Positions 44,386 through 52,247 of a DNA stretch of 64,000 nt are shown in pieces. The DNA lies in contig NZ_FMHI01000009.1 in NCBI RefSeq assembly GCF_900090145.1, positions 62,001 to 126,000 of the forward strand. Direction: 5' to 3'. The notes under the pieces are model-generated. The model worked only from the letters and a program-made list of their open reading frames with translations, was not told where the DNA came from and did not search any database. Origin of the DNA: Streptomyces sp. WMMB 322 (GTDB taxonomy: Bacteria; Actinomycetota; Actinomycetes; Streptomycetales; Streptomycetaceae). Each line of letters opens with the position of its first letter. The first letter of the stretch is position 1. A program made the translations under genes and the position numbers.

Positions 44386-44699
44386 GCAGGGGACGGCGGC
44401 ACAGGCGGTCGAGTCGGGGCAGGGCCCGTCAGGGTCGGCGGTTCCGGCCGCGGACCGCGTTCAGGCAGTTCGGGCCGCACTCGCGGCCGCGGACCGTGGA
44501 CGGCCTGACGCAGGCGAGCCCGCTGGGCATATGACCAAGGCGCTGACCAGGTGCTCTTGTCCCGGCGGGCCGCCTCCCCGATGATGAGTTCCAGGCCCGT
44601 ACGCCCGGAATCCGGGGCGGGCCTGAGGGGACCGGGGCTCCATTGCCGATCGAGAGATTGGAGCGGACCGCTACCCGGACACCACGTCGAGGAGAAGCG
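44386..44699. other. Intergenic region before the kynurenine operon
   Basis: Holds no recognisable gene. It should contain the promoter of the kynurenine operon. The only AT-richer patch is around 44527-44537 (GGGCATATGACCAAGG). No operator palindrome was found. Confidence 0.35.
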
Positions 44700-45560
44700 A
44701 TGTCGCACGACGTCGAGGACCCAGCGGCCGGTTCGCAGGCCCCCAATCTGGACTTCAAAGGCACCACTCCGTACGAGGACTACGTGCAGGCCGACGTCCT
44801 CACCCACCTCCAGCACCCGCTCTCGGAAGACCCCGGCGAGATGGTCTTCCTCGTCACCACGCAGGTCATGGAGCTGTGGTTCACGGTCATCGTGCACGAG
44901 TGGGAGACGGCCGCGAAGGCGCTGCGCAAGGACGACCTTCCCGTGGCGCTGGCCGCGCTGAAGCGCTCCACGTACGAGCTCAGGTCGCTGAACGCCTCGT
45001 GGGAGCCGCTGGCGCACCTGACTCCGGCGCAGTTCAATTCCTACCGTTCCGCGCTCGGCGAGGGTTCCGGCTTCCAGTCCGCGATGTACCGGCGAATGGA
45101 GTTCCTGCTCGGTGAGAAGTCCGCGTCGATGCTCGTTCCGCACCGCGGAGCACCGCGCGTGCACGACGAGTTGGAGAAGGCGCTGCACGAACCGAGCCTG
45201 TACGACGAGGTGTTGCACCACCTTGCGCGGCGGGGTGAGCCGGTGCCACAGGAGGTGCTGACCAGGGACGTCTCCCAGGCGTACCGGCCGCATCCGGAGG
45301 TGGAGGCCGTGTGGGCCGACGCGTACGCCCGGGAGGCGGACGAGGCCGGCGGCGAGGAGAAGGAGACCGTACGGCTCGGCGAGGCGCTGACCGAGGTCGC
45401 CGAACTCGTGTGGCGCTGGCGCAACGACCATCTCGTCGCCACCCGGCGGGCCATGGGCTCGAAGGTCGGCACCGGCGGCTCGGCGGGCGTGGCATGGCTG
45501 GAGAAGCGTGCCGCGAAGAACGTCTTCCCGGAGCTGTGGACGGCGCGCAGCCATGTCTGA
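44700..45560 (+). CDS. kynA: Tryptophan 2,3-dioxygenase
   Basis: Heme enzyme that opens the indole ring of L-tryptophan to N-formylkynurenine, the first step of the kynurenine pathway. The 286-residue protein has TPYEDYVQADVLTHLQHP, the FLVTTQVMELWFTVIVHEW helix (about residues 49-67), SYRSALGEGSGFQSAMYRRMEFLLG and RWRNDHLVATRRAMGSKVGTGGSAGVAWL with the proximal heme histidine (NDH) and the Thr-Gly-Gly substrate loop. ATG 44700 follows GAGGAGAAGC. The next gene starts inside its last codons. Confidence 0.97.
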   Translation: MSHDVEDPAAGSQAPNLDFKGTTPYEDYVQADVLTHLQHPLSEDPGEMVFLVTTQVMELWFTVIVHEWETAAKALRKDDLPVALAALKRSTYELRSLNASWEPLAHLTPAQFNSYRSALGEGSGFQSAMYRRMEFLLGEKSASMLVPHRGAPRVHDELEKALHEPSLYDEVLHHLARRGEPVPQEVLTRDVSQAYRPHPEVEAVWADAYAREADEAGGEEKETVRLGEALTEVAELVWRWRNDHLVATRRAMGSKVGTGGSAGVAWLEKRAAKNVFPELWTARSHV

Positions 45561-46866
45561 CGCGGCAGGACCGGGGGCGGGCTCTTCCACCGCCGCCGCA
45601 GAACTCGACGCGCGCGACGAACTCGCCCATCGGCGCAAGGACTTCGTCCTGGATGACGGCACCGTCTACCTGGACGGCAACTCCCTCGGCGCGCTGCCGC
45701 GTTCCGTGCCCGCACGCCTCGCGGAGGTCGTGGAGCAGGAGTGGGGGCGGCTGCGCATCCGCTCGTGGAGCGAGTCCGGATGGTGGAGCGCGCCGGAACG
45801 GATCGGCGACCGCATCGCACCGCTGGTGGGAGCGGGCGAGGGGCAGATCGTGGTCGGTGACTCGACCAGCGTCAACGTCTTCAAGGCGGTCGTGGGCGCG
45901 GTGCGCATCGCCCGCGGGGAGGATGCGGAGCACGGCGTCGGGCCCTCGCCCGCCGCGCGGGGCTCCGGCGGCCGCGACGAGATCCTCGTCGACGCGGCAA
46001 CCTTCCCCACCGACGGCTACATCGCCCGCTCGGCGGCGCGGATGACCGGAGCGACGGTACGGGCGGTTCCCGTTTCCGGGATGGGCGCCGCCGCCGGTGC
46101 GAACACCGCCGCCGTGCTCGTCAACCATGTCGACTACCGCACCGGCGAGTTGCACGACCTGCGGTCCCTCACCGCCGACGTGCACCGCGCCGGCGGCCGC
46201 GTCGTGTGGGACGTCTGCCACAGCGCCGGGGCGCTCCCCGTCGAACTCGACGCGTACGAAGCCGACTTCGCCGTCGGCTGCACGTACAAGTTCCTCAACG
46301 GCGGTCCCGGGGCGCCCGCGTTCCTGTACGTGCGGCGCGAGTTGCAGCCCCGCTTCGACACGCCGCTGCCCGGCTGGACCTCGCACGCCGACCCGTTCGC
46401 CATGTCCGACGGGTACGTGCCGGCGGAAGGCGCGGTACGCGGGCGCGTCGGAACGCCGGACATCCTCTCCATGCTCGCCCTGGAGGAGTCGCTGAAGGTC
46501 TGGGAAGGCGTCGCCGTCTCCGCGGTACGCGCCAAGAGCCTCGCGCTGACGGACTTCTTCCTCCAGCAGCTGCATGCGTACGTCCCCGATGGACGGGCCG
46601 GGCGCCTCCGGCTGCGCTCGCTCACGCCGGAGGCGCACGAGCGGCGCGGCAGCCAGATCTCGCTGCTGTGCGAGACGGAGGGGCACGACGGGACCGACGT
46701 CGCGGAGGAGCTGATGGCCCGGCTCCACGAGCGCGGCATCGTCGGCGACTTCCGCCGGCCCGGCGTGCTGCGGTTCGGATTCACGCCGCTCTACACCTCG
46801 TTCGGCGACGCCGACCGCGCGGCGAAGGTGCTCGCGGAGCTGGTGCACGCGCGCGGGGACGGGTGA
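45553..46866 (+). CDS. kynU: Kynureninase
   Basis: PLP enzyme splitting kynurenine to anthranilate and alanine. The 437-residue protein shows the family features: LDGNSLGALPRSVPARL near residues 38-54, RIRSWSESGWWSAPERIGD, VGDSTSVNVFKAV, HVDYRTGELHDL, the PLP-contacting aspartate in VWDVCHSAGALPVEL, and the Schiff-base lysine in VGCTYKFLNGGPGAPAF. It overlaps the dioxygenase gene by eight bases and is itself overlapped by the formamidase gene (GTGA), so all three are translationally coupled. Confidence 0.97.
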   Translation: MSDAAGPGAGSSTAAAELDARDELAHRRKDFVLDDGTVYLDGNSLGALPRSVPARLAEVVEQEWGRLRIRSWSESGWWSAPERIGDRIAPLVGAGEGQIVVGDSTSVNVFKAVVGAVRIARGEDAEHGVGPSPAARGSGGRDEILVDAATFPTDGYIARSAARMTGATVRAVPVSGMGAAAGANTAAVLVNHVDYRTGELHDLRSLTADVHRAGGRVVWDVCHSAGALPVELDAYEADFAVGCTYKFLNGGPGAPAFLYVRRELQPRFDTPLPGWTSHADPFAMSDGYVPAEGAVRGRVGTPDILSMLALEESLKVWEGVAVSAVRAKSLALTDFFLQQLHAYVPDGRAGRLRLRSLTPEAHERRGSQISLLCETEGHDGTDVAEELMARLHERGIVGDFRRPGVLRFGFTPLYTSFGDADRAAKVLAELVHARGDG

Positions 46867-47618
46867 GCGGCGGTGAAGTTTTGACAGCCGACGAGGAACG
46901 GGCGCTGCTGGGCCTGAAGCCGGTGCCGCCGGAACGGACGGTCGCCTACGGCGAACACCCCTCCCAGGTCGTGGACTTGTACGGGGTGGGGGCGCCGGGG
47001 CCGCGCATCACCGTCCTGCACGGCGGCTTCTGGCGCGAGGCGTACGACCGCACACACCTCTCCCCCTTCGCCGCTGCGCTGGCGCAGCGCGGCATGGCGG
47101 TGGAGCTCGTCGAGTACCGGCGGGTGGGCGGCGGTGGCGGCTGGCCGGAGACGGCCCGGGACGTGGGCGCGGCCCTCGGTCTGCTCGGGCCGCCGGACGT
47201 GCTGCTGGGGCACTCTGCCGGCGGCCAGCTCGCGCTGTGGGCGGCGGCGGAGACCGGCGGTGCGGCGGACCCGCCGGGCCGGGACCGGGCCGCCGGGCGC
47301 GTCGTCGCCGTCGCCCCCGTGGCCGACCTCGAGCGTGCGCACCGGCTCCGGCTCAGCGCGGGAGCGGTGAGCGAATTCCTCGGTGGCGAGGCGTCGTTGG
47401 CGCATCGGCTCCCCGAGGCGGACCCGATGCGGCTGCCGCCGCGGGTGCCGGTGGAGGTCCTGCACGGCACAGCCGACGACGTGGTGCCCGTGGAGATGTC
47501 GCGCCGCTACGCGAACGACTGGGGCGCGCGGCTGAACCTCCTGACGGACGTCGGCCACTACGCGCCGTTCACGCCGGGCACGCCGGCGTTCGGCGTTCTC
47601 GTCGACGCCCTGGGGTGA
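46863..47618 (+). CDS. Alpha/beta hydrolase, probable kynurenine formamidase
   Basis: A 251-residue alpha/beta hydrolase that most likely removes formate from N-formylkynurenine, the middle step of the operon's pathway. The motif HGGFW (residues 53-57) matches the HGGxW signature of hydrolase-type kynurenine formamidases; the nucleophile is Ser118 in GHSAGG, the acid is in GTADDVVP and the His in DVGHYAPF. It is not related to the cyclase-type formamidase KynB found in many bacteria. GTG 46863 overlaps the kynureninase stop, and the operon context strongly supports the function. Confidence 0.88.
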   Translation: MSGGEVLTADEERALLGLKPVPPERTVAYGEHPSQVVDLYGVGAPGPRITVLHGGFWREAYDRTHLSPFAAALAQRGMAVELVEYRRVGGGGGWPETARDVGAALGLLGPPDVLLGHSAGGQLALWAAAETGGAADPPGRDRAAGRVVAVAPVADLERAHRLRLSAGAVSEFLGGEASLAHRLPEADPMRLPPRVPVEVLHGTADDVVPVEMSRRYANDWGARLNLLTDVGHYAPFTPGTPAFGVLVDALG

Positions 47619-47728
47619 ACGTCCCCGCGGGCCTGCCCGGTTGGTCAGGACCACGCCGGCCCGCTGATCAGGGCGGCACCGTTCCGGGCCGGGGCACTGC
47701 GGCCTGCGGCGATCCGGGGGTGCGCCGC

Positions 47729-48190
47729 TCAGGGCAGCATGCGGAAGTCGGCGAAGTCGAAACCCGGCGAGACGACGCAGCTGACCAGCGTCTCCCCTTC
47801 GCGGTCCACCGGACGGGCCCGCTGCCAGACGCCGGGCGGCACAACCGCCTGCGGCTGCTGGCCGGTTGGGACGTCGGGGCCGAGCGTGAGCGTCTCCGGC
47901 TCCCGCCCGGGTGTCTCACCGTCGCCGCCGAGCTGGAGGTGCAGCGGCGAACCGGAGTGCCACAGCCAGATCTCGGCGGACCGCACGACGTGCCAGCGTG
48001 ACTCGTCCCCCGGCCCCAGAAGGAAGTAGATCGCGGTGGCACCGGCCCGCTCGCCGTCGTATCCGTCCGGGTGCAGTGTCACGCCGCTGCGCCACGTCTC
48101 GCGGAACCAGCCGCCCTCGGGATGGGGTTGCAGCCCGAGCGCGTCGGCGAGCGGGGGTGCCGAACGGCTCGTCCGGCGGTGGTCCGTCAT
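47729..48190 (-). CDS. DUF985 cupin family protein
   Basis: A 153-residue cupin-fold protein of the DUF985 family, function unknown, possibly binding a metal or sugar-like ligand. Typical segments: LGLQPHPEGGWFRETWRSG (about residues 19-37), ATAIYFLLGPGDESRWHVVRSAEIWLWHSGSPL with the cupin histidines, and the closing CVVSPGFDFADFRML. ATG 48190 is 95 bases after the upstream purA stop on the same strand, so readthrough from purA is possible. Confidence 0.85.
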   Translation of the reverse strand: MTDHRRTSRSAPPLADALGLQPHPEGGWFRETWRSGVTLHPDGYDGERAGATAIYFLLGPGDESRWHVVRSAEIWLWHSGSPLHLQLGGDGETPGREPETLTLGPDVPTGQQPQAVVPPGVWQRARPVDREGETLVSCVVSPGFDFADFRMLP

Positions 48191-48285
48191 GGGCGCGTGC
48201 TCCTCGTCTCGTCCGTGGCCGGGAGGCGCGGTGCGGCCCGGGACGCGGGCAGCGCGCCCCGGGCCGTGCACCGTCGGCCCTGCCT

Positions 48286-49569
48286 CTACAGGAAGGAGTT
48301 GATCTGGATGGTCTCGTCCCGTCCGGGACCGACTCCGACGGCCGAGACGGGCGCCCCCGACATCTCCTCCAGCGCCTTCACGTATCCCTGCGCGTTCTTC
48401 GGCAGGTCGGAGAACGACTTGGCCTTGGTGATGTCCTCGGACCAGCCCGGCAGGTACTCGTAGACCGGCTTGGCGTGGTGGAAGTCGCTCTGGCTGAAGG
48501 GGAGTTCGTCGAAGCGCTTGCCCTCTGCCTCGTAGCCGACGCAGACGGGGATGCGCTCCCAGCCGGTCAGCACGTCGAGCTTGGTGAGGAAGAAGTCGGT
48601 CAGACCGTTCACGCGGGTCGCGTAGCGGGCGATGACCGCGTCGAACCATCCGCAGCGCCGGTCGCGGCCGGTCGTGACGCCCCGCTCGCCCCCGATCTCG
48701 CGCAGTGCCTCGCCGTCGGCGTCCAGCAGTTCGGTGGGGAAGGGGCCCGCGCCGACGCGGGTCGTGTACGCCTTGAGGATGCCGATGACGCGGCTGATCT
48801 TCGTCGGTCCTACGCCCGACCCCGTGCAGGCGCCGCCCGCCGTGGGGTTGGAGGAGGTCACGAACGGATATGTGCCGTGGTCGACGTCGAGCAGCGTGCC
48901 CTGGCCGCCCTCGAAGAGGACGACCTTCCCCTCGTCCACGGCGTCGTTGAGGATCAGGGTGGTGTCGGCGACGTAGCCGCGCAGGGCGTCGGCGTAGCCC
49001 AGCAGCTCCTCGACGATCTGCTCGGTGCGCACGGCACGCCGGTTGTAGAGCTTGGCGAGCACCTGGTTCTTGAAGTCGAGGGCCGCCTCGACCTTCTGCG
49101 TCAGGATCGACTCGTCGAAGAGGTCCTGGACGCGGATGCCCACGCGGTTGATCTTGTCCGCGTAGGCAGGGCCGATGCCCCGCCCCGTCGTGCCGATCTT
49201 CCGCTTCCCGAGGAACCGTTCCGTCACCTTGTCGACCTCGGTGTGGTACGGCGTGATCAGGTGCGCGTTGCCGCTGACGAGGAGCTTGGAGGTGTCGACG
49301 CCGCGCTCGTTCAGCCCGCTCAGCTCGGAGAGCAGGACCGAAGGGTCGACGACGACGCCGTTGCCGATCACGGGCACACAGCCCGGCGAGAGGATGCCCG
49401 AGGGGAGCAGGTGCAGCGCGTACTTCTGGTCGCCCACGACGACCGTGTGACCGGCGTTGTTGCCGCCCTGGTAACGCACCACGTAGTCCACCGAACCGCC
49501 GAGGAGATCGGTGGCCTTCCCTTTGCCCTCGTCACCCCACTGAGCACCGAGCAGCACAAGTGCGGGCAC
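48286..49569 (-). CDS. purA: Adenylosuccinate synthetase
   Basis: Joins IMP and aspartate using GTP to make adenylosuccinate, the first step to AMP. It has 427 residues, the usual length. Diagnostic parts are VLLGAQWGDEGKGKATDLL with the catalytic Asp and GDEGKGK loop (residues 11-17), GGNNAGHTVV, GTTGRGIGPAYADK, VLFEGGQGTLLDVDHGTYPFVTSSNPTAGG, and the C-terminal TKLDVLTGWE guanine-binding motif. GTG 49569 (VPALVLLGAQWG) follows GGAAGGGG. It is divergent from the lipid-kinase-like gene, with a structured spacer between. Confidence 0.98.
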   Translation of the reverse strand: MPALVLLGAQWGDEGKGKATDLLGGSVDYVVRYQGGNNAGHTVVVGDQKYALHLLPSGILSPGCVPVIGNGVVVDPSVLLSELSGLNERGVDTSKLLVSGNAHLITPYHTEVDKVTERFLGKRKIGTTGRGIGPAYADKINRVGIRVQDLFDESILTQKVEAALDFKNQVLAKLYNRRAVRTEQIVEELLGYADALRGYVADTTLILNDAVDEGKVVLFEGGQGTLLDVDHGTYPFVTSSNPTAGGACTGSGVGPTKISRVIGILKAYTTRVGAGPFPTELLDADGEALREIGGERGVTTGRDRRCGWFDAVIARYATRVNGLTDFFLTKLDVLTGWERIPVCVGYEAEGKRFDELPFSQSDFHHAKPVYEYLPGWSEDITKAKSFSDLPKNAQGYVKALEEMSGAPVSAVGVGPGRDETIQINSFL

Positions 49570-49623
49570 AGGCGTACACCCCTTCCGGGCGGGGCATGTC
49601 CCACGTGCGTGGCGAGTGCCATC

Positions 49624-49690
49624 GCAAGAGCCGCGGACCGGTGCCCCAGATAGAGGAAGCCCCTGGCGCAACAGCGACAGGGGCTCTTGC
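49624..49690. promoter_or_regulatory. Structured spacer between purA and the lipid-kinase-like gene
   Basis: Two alternative stems share bases. GCAAGAGCC (49624-49632) pairs with GGCTCTTGC (49682-49690). AGCCCCTG (49658-49665) pairs with CAGGGGCT (49678-49685). They cannot form together. On the minus strand this lies in the 5' leader area of purA; on the plus strand it is close to the start of the next gene. It does not match a riboswitch class I can recall. Confidence 0.4.
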
Positions 49691-49719
49691 ACCGAGAGGT
49701 TACCTGAGAGAGGAACAAG

Positions 49720-50628
49720 GTGTCGGCTCCAGACCCCGCGGGGAGCTCGCAGCCCTCGCTGCTCCTGGTCATCGACCCCGTCGCCAAGCTGTGGGACGGG
49801 GAGTCCGTGCGCATCGCACGGGACGTGCTGTGCGCGGGCGCGTCCGGCGTGAAGGTGTGCCTGCCGGAGAGTCCGGAGGAGACCGAGCGGGCCCTGGCCC
49901 GCCGGGGAAGCCGGCGTCCGGTGGTCGTCGGTGACGACAGAGCGCTGCTGCGGGCCGTCCGACTGCTGCACCGCGAGCGGGAGTTGGAGGAGGCGACGCT
50001 GTCGGTGGTTCCCGTCGGCCCGGAGGAGACCGTGGCGCTGATGCGCGGTCTGGGCGTGCCGCCGGACGCGGTCTCGGCCGCCCGCACCGTTTTCGGCGGC
50101 GCCGAGCGGCGGCTGGGTCTGCTGACGGACGACAGCGGCGGTGTGGTGCTCGGCGGGATCCGCATCCCGGGGTCACCGTGCACGGGTGAACTCTCCGCAC
50201 GCGGGGGTGCGTTGAGGGCGAAGGCTGCTCTGTCGCGCACGCGGCGCCCGCGGCGCTCGCGGACGGCCGGGCAGCGGCTGCGGGTCGAGGCGGACGGCGA
50301 ACTGCTGGCGGATCTCGACCGGCCGGTGACGGAGGTCTCGGTCTACTCACCCCGCTCCCCGGGACGGGGAGCGCCGCCGGGCCCCCGCTCGCCCCGGGGC
50401 AACCAGGAACCCGGCCCGGGCGGTGAGGGCACCAGGGAGGGTGCGCGGAGCCTGGCGCAGGTGACCGTGCTGCCGCAGGGAGCGGACCGGGTGCAGGCGC
50501 GGGCCAAGGCGGTGACGGTCTCGGGCCCGGACTTCCGCTACCGCGCGGACGCCCTGGACGGCGGGCCGGTGCGTGTGCGGACGTGGACGGCGCTGGCAGG
50601 GGCGTGGAGCCTCATGCTCCCTGCGTGA
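49720..50628 (+). CDS. Diacylglycerol-kinase-like protein with degenerate motif
   Basis: A 302-residue protein with weak likeness to the lipid kinase (DAGK/YegS) catalytic fold: a Rossmann-type start LLLVIDPVAKLWDG, then RPVVVGDDRALLRAVRLLHRE where the canonical nucleotide-binding GGDGT would be, and VPVGPEETVALMRGLGVP. Since the Gly-Gly-Asp-Gly loop is replaced by VGDDRA, it may bind but not phosphorylate. The C-terminal half forms a beta-rich region interrupted by a Pro/Gly/Arg-rich insert (about residues 208-245). GTG 49720 follows GAGAGAGGAAC. Function is uncertain. Confidence 0.6.
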   Translation: MSAPDPAGSSQPSLLLVIDPVAKLWDGESVRIARDVLCAGASGVKVCLPESPEETERALARRGSRRPVVVGDDRALLRAVRLLHRERELEEATLSVVPVGPEETVALMRGLGVPPDAVSAARTVFGGAERRLGLLTDDSGGVVLGGIRIPGSPCTGELSARGGALRAKAALSRTRRPRRSRTAGQRLRVEADGELLADLDRPVTEVSVYSPRSPGRGAPPGPRSPRGNQEPGPGGEGTREGARSLAQVTVLPQGADRVQARAKAVTVSGPDFRYRADALDGGPVRVRTWTALAGAWSLMLPA

Positions 50629-50686
50629 GGGGCCGGCGGCGGTTGCTCCTGTGGTCTGGTGGCTGGTGGTTCAGGTCAGGTTCCGG

Positions 50687-51010
50687 CTACTGCCAGAAGC
50701 ACTCATCGATCACGATCTGCGGGTCGGTGACGCGGGATACGAAGCTGTACCGCAGCCATCCGCGTCCGTGGTCGAAGTAGAGGACGTGCTGACCGGCAGG
50801 ACGAGTGGACTGGACGGGCTCGACGCTCATGCCGGCTGGCAGGTCGCGATCGGCATCGATACCTCGGAAGTACGGGTCGGGGGCGGTCACGAGCTCGGCG
50901 CGGGCGGCATGGAGAAGGGCCCGGGCGTCGTCGGGCAGGGCGTTGCGGTTGAGTTCAGCTTCCGTGGTCCAGTCGGCCTGCCAGGGCGGGCCCATGAAGT
51001 CGTCCGTCAC
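50687..51010 (-). CDS. Unrecognised small protein overlapping the DUF6247 gene
   Basis: A 107-residue protein I do not recognise. It is acidic, lacks membrane segments, and ends in alternating hydrophobic strands (HVLYFDHGRGWLRYSFVSRV and PQIVIDECFWQ) that look like a small beta-sheet domain. The ATG overlaps the stop of the upstream DUF6247 gene by four bases (ATGA), so the two proteins are made together and may form a complex. The paired layout resembles small toxin-antitoxin or regulator modules, but nothing in the sequence proves this. Confidence 0.6.
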   Translation of the reverse strand: MTDDFMGPPWQADWTTEAELNRNALPDDARALLHAARAELVTAPDPYFRGIDADRDLPAGMSVEPVQSTRPAGQHVLYFDHGRGWLRYSFVSRVTDPQIVIDECFWQ

Positions 51011-51357
51011 TGGCCGGGTTCTGCCTTCGCTGCTTCACGGCGGATGCGCCCGGCTTCTTCGATGAGGGCCTTTGCACGGGTGTAGTCGCGTTCCTGGGCA
51101 GCCTCGTCCTCCAGGCTGTGAACCCTGGCTTCGGTCTTGGGGTCGCGGGCGAGGGCGAATTCACCCCACCAACGGGCCAGGAAGGCGGGGACGGGAGCGA
51201 GGTCGTAGGCGTCGGCGATGTCGCGGCGCCAATGCCGGTCGAAGTCGACGAGGAGTTTGGGCGCGTGCTGCTGGATCGCGGCTCGGAGGGCCTTCGGGTT
51301 CCTCTCCGGCATGGGGGGGACGGTGTTCCCCTCGGGATGTACCGGCTGAGCGGGCAT
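51007..51357 (-). CDS. DUF6247-like small protein
   Basis: A 116-residue, mostly helical protein that looks like the streptomycete DUF6247 family: NPKALRAAIQQHAPKLLVDFDRHWRRDIADAYDLAPVPAFLARWWGEFALARDP (about residues 20-73). It contains a possible helix-rich binding surface and a charged C-terminal coil. ATG 51357 follows AGGAG about nine bases upstream; M16 is an alternative start. First gene of a two-gene unit with the overlapping 107-residue protein. Confidence 0.65.
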   Translation of the reverse strand: MPAQPVHPEGNTVPPMPERNPKALRAAIQQHAPKLLVDFDRHWRRDIADAYDLAPVPAFLARWWGEFALARDPKTEARVHSLEDEAAQERDYTRAKALIEEAGRIRREAAKAEPGQ

Positions 51358-51618
51358 GTCGGGGGTTCTCCTGGTGCCGATGGTGTGGGGCCAAGGCTAC
51401 GGCAGAGGGTGGAATGTGGCCGACGATGTTCTCAACTTCCCGGGCGTTCTGCTTTCCTGCCGGCGACTGTCCGCCTCTGCCGGTCCGGCGTTCGCCGGCG
51501 GATGGGCGCTCCTGTGGCCTGGTGGCCCGCGTCCGGGCCCCGGCGGACGGTTCGACGGCCACCTGCCCGGCCTGTCACCGCGGCATGCGCGACCCGCCAC
51601 CCACCTGACCGAGCCCTG

Positions 51619-52155
51619 CTACGACTCCGCGTCGCGGGCGGCGCGGAGCGCGCGCCAGCGCTCCAGCATTCCCTTCAGTTCGCCCTGCATGAACTCCAGG
51701 AAGTCGTAGGTGTCCTTCACCCGCCGTCCGGCGGGAGTGCCGGCTCCGAGGGCCTGTTCGCCGGCGCGCAGGGTGGTGGTCCAGCGGCCGATGATCTGGT
51801 CGCGGTCCAGGAGCGCCTCGTACCAGACGTTCTCGTGGACGCGGTAGATCTCGCGGCGTGAGCCCGGCTCGCGTTCGCGGCTGACCATGTGGACCTGGGA
51901 GAGATAGCGGACGGCGCCCGAGACCGCGGCCGGGCTGACGCGGAGCCGTTCCGCGAGCTGTGCGGAGGTGAGCCATCCGTCCTCGGAGGCCAGCAGGCAG
52001 GCGAAGACGCGGGAGGCCATGCGCTGCATGCCCGCCTCCGTCATGTCGGCGGCGAAACGTTCGACGAAGGCGGACGCGGCCGCGTCGTACCCCGCGTCGC
52101 CTTCCGCCTCGTGTCCGGTGGTTCCGGATCCGGGTTCCGGTCTGTCTGCTGGCAC
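51619..52155 (-). CDS. GbsR/MarR family transcriptional regulator
   Basis: A 178-residue winged-helix regulator of the GbsR type. The N-terminal arm AFVERFAADMTEAGMQRMASRVFACLLASEDG (about residues 29-60) and the HTH LTSAQLAERLRVSPAAVSGAVRYLSQVHMV (about 62-91) followed by a wing with REPGSRREIYRV are typical. The C-terminal helices should dimerise. It is divergent from the ABC exporter genes with 92 bases between starts, which contain a near-perfect palindrome, so it most likely controls the exporter and itself. Confidence 0.9.
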   Translation of the reverse strand: MPADRPEPGSGTTGHEAEGDAGYDAAASAFVERFAADMTEAGMQRMASRVFACLLASEDGWLTSAQLAERLRVSPAAVSGAVRYLSQVHMVSREREPGSRREIYRVHENVWYEALLDRDQIIGRWTTTLRAGEQALGAGTPAGRRVKDTYDFLEFMQGELKGMLERWRALRAARDAES

Positions 52156-52210
52156 CGGTTCGGCTCCCTCGATGATCAGCTGCGTACCGCAGATCCTAAC
52201 GCTTCCTTAA

Positions 52211-52228
52211 CTTCACAAATTTATGAAG
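52211..52228. promoter_or_regulatory. Palindromic operator of the ABC exporter
   Basis: CTTCACAAATTTATGAAG: an 18-bp inverted repeat, symmetrical except for one base pair position in each arm. It lies 20 bases upstream of the exporter ATPase start and 56 bases upstream of the divergent GbsR-type gene, in an AT-rich island. It is the obvious binding site for that regulator. Confidence 0.75.
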
Positions 52229-52247
52229 CAAGCGTAGCTTCTTGTCC

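Noticed and set aside
44386..44699. Possible small genes between DUF3151 and the dioxygenase
   Set aside because: The short frames are Arg/Pro-rich and overlap in several frames; none has a ribosome binding site with a plausible protein.
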